28,142 nucleotides of DNA from Plakobranchus ocellatus. Its lineage: Eukaryota > Mollusca > Gastropoda > Plakobranchidae. This document shows, piece by piece, positions 20,025-28,142 of this stretch (its first letter is position 1; each line of letters begins with the position of its first letter). A program made the position numbers and the translations under genes. Location: positions 75,927-104,068 of the forward strand of contig BLXT01005946.1 in NCBI GenBank assembly GCA_019648995.1, in the 5' to 3' direction. The notes under the pieces are model-generated. The model saw only the letters and a list, made by a program, of their open reading frames with translations. It ran no database searches and was not told the DNA's origin.

Positions 20025-23000
20025 TGAGGGGTTATACTGCCCTCTTTGCTTTGTGTATGCAATCAAAAATCTTTTCTTTAACTGTACATAGGCACATGGC
20101 ATTAGATTCCCCTTTAATTGCTCCTTGACCATCTCCTACTTTCCTTAGGATCCTATCAGACCATCTTTTTTTTAAAAACTTCCTCAATGCTTTCCCTCAT
20201 TCCCTCCTCTCTCCACCCTTTTTTATTGCCATTATGCCTTGCGTTGGACCATCGTTAGACTCTCATAGTCCTAGATCTAGGAGTGGCCAGGCATGCTAAC
20301 TTCTATCCCACTCAGTAAGGAAAAAGCCTGAGAACTATACACTTGTGTTTGTAACACTATCTAGCCCAGTGTGATTTTATTTTTCCAGTAACCTTAAAAG
20401 CCTTGCTTCCCTCACTAAACCAGAGGTTGGTGAATTTAGCACTTTTTGGAGCCAAGGTTTTATTTTTATACTAAACTAAGGTCTCAAAAAAAAAGCAGGG
20501 CTTTCATGTTTCCCCAGTTTAGCTTGAATCCTTGTTGAATTTGAAGTTCACTGTACTGAATTAGATAAGTGTCAGCTCAATCAGCCCTGGCAGCACATGA
20601 CTTCAATATTTAGAAACCTACAATAATGTCCCTGAAACTTTTTAATCTTGAACAAATTATCTTCTGTTGATCAGATTGTGTTTAGAGGTACATTGTATCG
20701 TACACTGAGCCATGAAGTTTACAAAGTAAAATCGAATTAGATGGGATGATAAAAGAAATTTATAACATACCTTAACTCTTAATATAAAGTTGTTAATGAG
20801 AGAAAAAAAAAATTAGTCTCACGCCAGCCACTGGGATTGTCAAAATAACTTCAAAAACATGCAATTGTCTCACTGAATAATAAAAACTAGAAGAGGAAGT
20901 TAGACTAAATAACAATTTTTTTTTATGAGTGATAAAAAAGTAAAAAAACTGCCCAAAGTCATCTGGGAAGAGGGATCAATGGGCTTTTGCCTGTTTCAGA
21001 TATGGCATCTCAGAAAGAAAACAACCTCGTGAGCACACCTTACACTGTATTGTTTATGTGATGTCATTTTTTTAATACTGATACACACTATATCTAATAT
21101 ACACTGCTGCAGATTTTGTTTTAATGTGTTTCAAAGGCAAGAATATGTTCATTGAGGAATGTTTTAGATTGTTGCATAACTTTTTGAAGATGAAGCAAAA
21201 TTCCTATGATTTATAATTTCATGTGTATAAATGCGCAAAAATACTATTGATGTCATCTTATGGTATGAGTGATAAAATGCTGTATATCATTGCATTATTT
21301 TAGCTTTTTTTTGTTTATTATTAAGCTTTTCAATCTCTTTTAACTTTCAAAAATTTTTTTCATGGAGTGCATGTGTTACTTGTTTCTGTGTATTTGCATA
21401 TATAATCTGATACAATACATTATTTTTCTTAAATGGAAAACAAAATCTCAAAAAGGTATCACACAGAGTAAAATAAAGGGTTTTCTTGTTTTGTTTTTTT
21501 CAAGATGTTGTGTTTTTATGGAAAAAAAAAACCTGAGAGTATTTTTTTTTCTTACGTTTCCTCAAAATTCAGCTTTTTATTGCAAAAAAAATTTCATGCT
21601 TTTTTGTGGTGATAGTGTGTGTTGTAAAGACGTTTTGTACAATCTATCATGGCAGCATTTTTAGACACAACTTATCTGTTAAAAATCTAAGGTAGATAGA
21701 AATCAAGTGACTTAAAGGCATAGAAATGTGGGTATTGCCACAATTGCAGATTAAAATAGGTAAAGAAAAATAGATTCGAGAGAAAGCTCTTTCTCTAAAT
21801 ATTGAATATATACTAGACTCACCAAATGAGTTGAGTTGTGGGTCTATTTGACTGCATTGCAATTAAAAATTGAAAGTAAAAAAAAAAAAGTTGGGATTTG
21901 GATTCAGAATCAGTCATTTCGATCCTCAACTTGACTCATTTTGTCACACTGCCGCATAAAGGATAAAATGTGAGATGGTCTGCAAAAACTCATCTCATGT
22001 TGCCAAATCTAGTTTTCAGATATTGCTCGAAATAGGCTCTGAAATCTTACTTATGACAACTGAATTGAAGAAGTGATTCAAGATTTTCCTTGTAGTGAGA
22101 GACCTGAGGAGGAGGTGCTGAGCCTGAGGGGATGGCTTATGAAGATGGGTCACACTTCCTAAGTCCTGGAAGTAAAGACAAAGTGATTCATATAAGTGTG
22201 AATCACAGCAACAAGAGATGGATTTATCCCACAAAAATTATTCTTTTTCAAACCTTCCTAAATTTAGGATTGGTCTATGGCGTTGTAAAAAAATCAGGAT
22301 ATAAATCCAGTCAGTGACGATAGTCTTGTAAAGAAGCCTTCACAGATGAAAATGAAATACAGTGAGAGAAGCTTCTATATTGAAAGAATGCTTAAAATGG
22401 ATGAATATTAGATCTAATTCATTGTAGGATCTAAGATCAAGGTGTAATCTAATGCCAAGTAATTAACTTGGGCATTGATGAAATGTGTTACTTGTAGTTA
22501 AGATTGTGAACATTTATGTAAACAATTGTCATACTTCATTTGATCTGCAAAAGTAATTGTAAATTTTTTACATTTCATATTGGATTTTTGTTCCTACATA
22601 CTTTTTTTTACATTATAGCTTTTGTCCAATTTCCAATTTTAAGTCTTTGATATAATTATAAAAACCTAATTTTATTTTTCATATTATATTAAAAACTATC
22701 TCAGCTAAAAATCTACCAAAATGATGAGAAATATAATTTTTGTTTTCCTCAATTGGGACAATTTCAGAATGTAATAATGTGCATTTTACGTTATATTTTG
22801 GATGTCCTTAAAAATATATGGAAACAATATATGCGTAAACTATAACCGCAGTTTTTGCATTACTTTTTGCTGTTTTTTTTTTCTCCTTCAAATAGCCATA
22901 ACTTTTCTAGACAAGATATCTGAAACAACTTCATTAGTGTCTTGATCAGCAACATCTTAGCTACACATTATATTTATAATCAAAATCCCAAAATGATTAG

Positions 23001-26000
23001 TTGGCAAGATGTGGCATATTTTGCCCAGGCCACCACTCAAATGATGTTAAACCCTGCCTTTCCCATCCAAACCCATTGTCGAATGATATCTTTTACATAT
23101 GTATTTATAGCTTTTATTCCTGGTGCAAAGTATTCTATTTGGCAGTTAAATCGCACATTCATCTTTTGTTGTCGCCTCATTGCTTTTAATTTGTGTAACC
23201 TGGTTGTGCCATGTCTTTGATTACAATTTCAATGCTTTTTTTAACGATTACACACATTTTAATCTTCTATTTTTTACTTTGCCCTTGTTTTGTGAGCACA
23301 AATAGGACACAGTTTAGATGTTACATTGAATGCACAATTTGTGAAATGATGCATGAGAAGAAAGAAGGAATATCTTGTAATTGCATTAGTGATAACCTTG
23401 ACAGTCATTGAAGAGTTTATGTAAGGCATAAGTGAATTGCCTAGTTGTTTAACCTGTCCACTGCTCTGCATACGTACCGTGTACCTACTTATACCTGCAG
23501 GGTCATATGCTCTATGTACATTCACAGTATGTACCTGAAAATGCGAGTTTTGTTTCGTTGATTAAAATACTAATTCTAGCTTTAATATCATAAGAAAGGT
23601 TGGAGGTTTTTGAACCTAAAAATAGCTGTGAGAAAGGCAAATTCTTGTAGCATTGTAGGGGTTAAAGTTCAAAATGCTTCTGAAATTTTGCACAAAATTT
23701 CCTTTGAAAAGACTGCATTTGATGCGGTTGTTTCATTTATACAGTGATGAGTTGAATGGATACCACTGCATTAACGGTCTCTGCAAAAGGACTTTTTTAG
23801 GGAATTGAAACGAGGCCAATAACAATGTTACCAGTGTAAACCTCTATACTTAGTTGTTTTTTTCTCTTCCTTCAACCAGTTCAAAAGCATCCAGTTATGA
23901 CGAGCTCTCAATGTAGTGAATGTGTACGACAAAGTTTAATGTTTACATGAACAATTTCTTCCTACTTACTTAATATATGTGACTATGATTTTGCATTCTT
24001 ACAAGTTATACACAATTTAAAAAGTCACTTATTAGTATCAGACATATGAAGCTCTCGAAAGATGTCTTTTACAAAATTATTATGTTTTGCAGCTCACTTT
24101 TTCCAGAATCTCTCTTAACATGCCCAAATTACTCAAAAACGTCAGGCATCAACATCATGCCTGAAAAGCTTGACATTTTTACAGATGTATTTTCTAATGA
24201 AATTCGGCAAAAAATGAGGGTTTGTTAAAATCTGGGCCACAATATATGCTGATAGATTTTTTTGTGAAAAAGTCTGTAAAGAGTAAAAGTCCTTAACTGT
24301 CATTTTCTCAAGGCTATTGAAGTATTGTCTGCAACATCCAACTGATTTCAGTCCTTCAGTCCTTTTTTGTGCCCATCTTTCTAAAGATGGGTTTTCTTAG
24401 AATTGTTACCACCAAAATAGGCATTCATCTTTGCACCAAAATTTTTATCTTTAATCCATTTTGAAGAAAGCAAATTTTCCTATTGCACAATCATTTTAAC
24501 CTTGTCGAATTTAGCATATATATTGCTTTCATGTTTCATTGGTCACTTTAGACACTGACCTGTTAAATCCTATGGATTTATTATTCTCCATTAGTTCCTG
24601 AAAATAAATTGATTTGCAAGTTGACATAGCCTTTCTTTCAAGAAAGCATTGGTATTTTGTACTTCTTACAATGTGTTAAAAAGAGCAGATTAAATGACAT
24701 TAAATATATTTTACTTTTACATTCACATACCATTCTTATGAATTTCTAGGCGTTCCATTTAATGCTTAAAAGCTGGTATAATAACAATAATGAGAATTTA
24801 GCAAAACATCGATTTTGTTTAAGGCTCTCTAGATGCAAGCAGATTTTTTTTTTTTCGGTTATTTTCTTTTAGTCTTTAATAGTGCTTGTATTTTCTGTTC
24901 ATGTTAATTCTTTGAATGCCTTGCCTGTATACGAAATGTTTTTTTTTTCTTTCTTAAATTCAAATTATACTAAATGTGCACATCCTTTTTAAGCACCTTT
25001 TTCAGCCCATTATTGCATCTTGGAAATTCTGCTTGCACTGACTTCATGTTTTTCATTTAAGATTATGGATATTCTTTTTCCCTGGTGCTTTTTTTTCTTG
25101 TGCTGCTCCGGATCTGCTCAATTTTGACAATGTCTTGGAACCAGCTGATGAATTGGCACATTTGATATGATATGAATTTTAGATTTGTTCTTAATATTCG
25201 TTGATACAGCATTATTACCTCCTCAGCCTTGATTATTTTAAGTGTGCTGACTTTGAAAATAGCTAATATCTATCATTTTCATTTTTTATTTGATTTCTTT
25301 TACCACAAAAAATAATGGCCCATTTTTTTTTCGTTATTCAGTCAAGATCCTTAAACAAGTTAAGTCTTAATTAATCAGAGGATTTTTAAAAAAATTCACC
25401 AAGATTGATGCTTTTTAAGAGTTTTTCTAAAAGTTAGTGGGGTACATTGAAAAAAAAAATATCATAGCACATGCTTTGCTGGCCAGCCCACATACACAAA
25501 TTTATGGTAGTGTCAGTGAAAAATTGATGCTAAAAAAAAATGACGAAATATTTTTGCACCAAACCTTGAGGAATTGTGATAGTTTGTGAGACTAAGCACA
25601 TTTGGCATCATATTGCATATAAAACCCCTAGACCTCCCAACCAATCAATTTTATGTTATGGAAAAGTGTTAACATTTAACAATGAACTCGCCAAAGGCAA
25701 ATAAAAGAGAAAAAATATTTACAAGGTTGCTTTGTAAAATTTCAAGACTTAGTTTTATTTTGGTATGAAGGTTGTCTTTATCCAGTTTCTGAATAATTTT
25801 TGACAAATGGAATTTCGGGAATTATTGTCAGCCTATTCCCTTACCTTGCCTCCTTTTTTTTTTTTTTAATGTAGGTTTTTTCAGTGTGTTTTATATTCCA
25901 TTTTATTTTAAATCACCACAAAAAAAAGAAAAAAAAACATATGTAAACTTTTGTGTTTGTCTTGAAATAAGTCCAAATGAGTCAAGAATTACATTTTTTT

Positions 26001-28142
26001 TATTTTTAAAAAGTTGATAGCTTCAGGTGTATAGATTAATACCCTACATAAATATCTTCATATTTTATCTCATGGATTGAGCGCAATCAGAAGGGGACTT
26101 GAATATTAATATTGCTATGGATGACGTGGCAATTTTAATCCTCATTCCAAACCAGTTAATTTTAACTGCTCCTGTTTCCACCCAGCACCAACCTCCTAAA
26201 AAAGAAGTGCAAAGGCAAACAATCTTGCAATATTTTTTTTTTTGCGAAGAAAAAATTAAAACCATCACACCCATCTCCCTTCCAGTTATGGGACTTAAAC
26301 TACTTCCCAAAGAGCTTTGTAATGATAAAAGTTGCATAAAGATATTTGACCTTGTGCCAAAATATAAACATTTTGAACTTTGTAAGTCACCATTTTAAAT
26401 TTTAAAAATGTATTATTAGTGGGGGTTTTTTCCCCTAAATGTAATATTTGCCATATCTAGCTCATTATAGCTGGATTAAGACAGTAACACCACAAAATGA
26501 AATATTTTGGGGGAAAAAATCTGCTATGCAAAAATAGATTTATGCTTCCTAGCAAGTGTCAACCACAGATTACAAAAAGCTTTGAACAGTGCAAGACTCT
26601 GTCAAGGATTATGTAAGAATTTGGGTGGGAAAGACCACGTCAATAAAAACTAAATCTTTATATAATTTTTTTTTTTACACTTGTCCCCGTCTCAAAATGT
26701 CACATTCTCTGGTGTCTTTACGCTTACAAGTTTTGACTTTTATAAACGCTTTTCTGATAAATTTAAATAAATTTGAAATTCCTTATTGAATATCAATCAC
26801 CTTCCCAGTTTTATCTTTGTTGCATTAATCAAGTGACTGTATGTTAAGATGTCCAGAATGTGTAATTATTTTTTTTTTCATGTATCTTGTTATTTTTGTG
26901 TTCATTCATGTCTACTATTGATTCTCTCAAAACGTTGGATAGAAAATTATGTAACTGTATATTTTTGGCAAAGAGTGTGTGCTGTTTGGTTCATATTGAC
27001 AAAGCAATTGAGAAAGCAAGCAAGGTATGACTAAATGAAACATATCAATTTAAATTTAATATCTACTATTAACATTTTGCCACATTATTGCATTATCAAT
27101 TAGTTAGATTTTCAATAGTCTAAACAAAGTACCTTTCTGCATTGTGTTAATCGCACTTATTCACAGTTATCAGGTGTAGAACAGGGAGTTATTAAAGTTA
27201 TTGTAGAGTGAGGGGTGGTAAATGATATTCGATAAGTATTGATAAATGTTGAAACTTAAAAAAAAAATGTTTACTTTATGATAGGGACATGTCAAGCCTT
27301 TAACCATACTAGCTCTTTGTTTTATGAACCTTGTTGCATGTATGTATCCCCTAGTATTGTGCTAGACAAATTTTATATCATCTTAAAGTTGATGAAATAA
27401 TTCTTCTCAGACATTTAAAAAAAAAAATTATTTTCCAAGAGAGGTAACTTGATAGGTGGTGCAGAACCATCATTGCCTTTTTTTTTTTTTTAATACGAAA
27501 TGTTGTGACTGGTTGCTGCTATTTAGAGTTCGAATTCTACAATAAAAACCTTCATTTTTTGTTTTTTCAGTAAAAAAGCAAGAAGTTTGACTACATACAT
27601 ATTGCAACCAGCCAAAACAACGCTTGTCAGGAATTACACATCCATAGCTTTGACCATGCAAAACAATACTTATTAGGAAGCCTTTTAAAAATTAAAAGCT
27701 GCATGGATGGAATAAGTAAAGTTCTCTGCTACAATGCTAATATTGGGATATAAAGAAAAATTCATCAGGATCACTTTTCTTTCAAGTTTTACCTCTCATC
27801 ATTAAGACTGGTGCCCAAACTTTCGTTTTGTTGATCATTATGGCCTATATTTTTCACAATTTGTGAGAAAACCTGTACTTGTACTTCTGCTCTACATGAT
27901 TTCGTAATTTATTTTCGTCTGCAATATATCTGATAAGAGTGTGAATGTAGCAATGACCTAAAATAACTCTCATATTAATTGGATTCATATTTATCACTTG
28001 ACAGCTATCCTTTCCATCAAATGCTTCATCTTGAAATACATTAAAGTTATGAATTCAATGAGCTTGAGATAGTATTTTTGCTTCTAAAAATTTGCTGTTA
28101 AATGTGAACAGTTTTCGAAACTAATTTGAATTCAAAGTCTTT
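20025..28142. other. Long AT-rich noncoding region
   Basis: About 8 kb rich in T and A runs. I found no splice-consistent coding exons, no tRNA or rRNA, and no further transposon ends. The open frames here (for example 22016-22234, 22132-22317, 22942-23220, 24046-24228, 26065-26398) are short, overlap on opposite strands or are low in complexity, and none shows a known motif. It may be intergenic or the intron of a gene that continues outside the window. Confidence 0.45.

Noticed and set aside
22016-22317. Overlapping frames of 72 and 61 codons on opposite strands in a less AT-rich patch
   Set aside because: No splice signals or domain motifs support either one as an exon.
26065-26398. Overlapping frames of 90 and 99 codons on opposite strands
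   Set aside because: No recognised motif, and overlapping antisense frames of this size are expected by chance in several kilobases of DNA.
27515-27545. GTTCGAATTC, resembling a tRNA T-loop
   Set aside because: No acceptor stem, A box or anticodon arm can be built around it.
1-28142. CRISPR arrays, operons or phage-defence genes
   Set aside because: The window is eukaryotic: intron-split gene, mariner and LINE. No spaced short-repeat array is present.

Overview
This is a fragment of an AT-rich animal genome. It has a protein-coding gene split by GT-AG introns, a mariner transposon, a LINE remnant, long (CT)n microsatellites and many relics of DNA transposons. It has no operons and no prokaryotic signals. 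The repeat style suggests a marine invertebrate, possibly a gastropod mollusc: abundant TAGATCTA and TAGGCCTA palindromes, CT microsatellites inside mobile elements, and a SETMAR-like mariner. That placement is inference only. There is an assembly gap of 862 N at 15912-16773 and a single N at 4554.

The one gene I can assemble with confidence is a plus-strand DHHC palmitoyltransferase in seven coding exons (6891-7134, 7847-7945, 8368-8476, 9152-9290, 10200-10316, 12440-12486, 14435-14561). Every junction has a GT donor, an AG acceptor and matching phase. The exons sum to 882 nt and read through as 293 residues plus stop. The order of parts is two membrane segments, a complete zinc-binding DHHC domain, two more membrane segments, a TTxE motif and a basic C-terminal tail. 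The tail and the size fit the ZDHHC21 subfamily best.

Left of the gene (1-6890) is repeat country. A 150-bp tandem duplication is followed by two direct copies of one DNA transposon family: copy A at 813-2889, which lacks its right end, and copy B at 3847-6213, which is complete. A right-end fragment, copy C, lies at 19676-20024. Copy B has 13-bp terminal inverted repeats starting CAGACCTGCC and a 6-bp target duplication. Inside copies A and B, a 113-bp block differs at only one base, although the flanks differ far more.

Right of the gene is a nest of transposons. A minus-strand mariner (15161-18424, TA target duplication, broken transposase) was split by a second element (15558-17450) with nearly the same termini as copies A and B and its own 6-bp duplication. 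That inner element holds the 3' end of a probable LINE running into the assembly gap. From 20025 to the end I see only AT-rich DNA without recognisable genes.

I found no sign of a new multi-gene system. The most interesting material is the CAGACCTGCC transposon family, its unusually conserved internal block, and an unexplained antisense open frame at 6240-6413.
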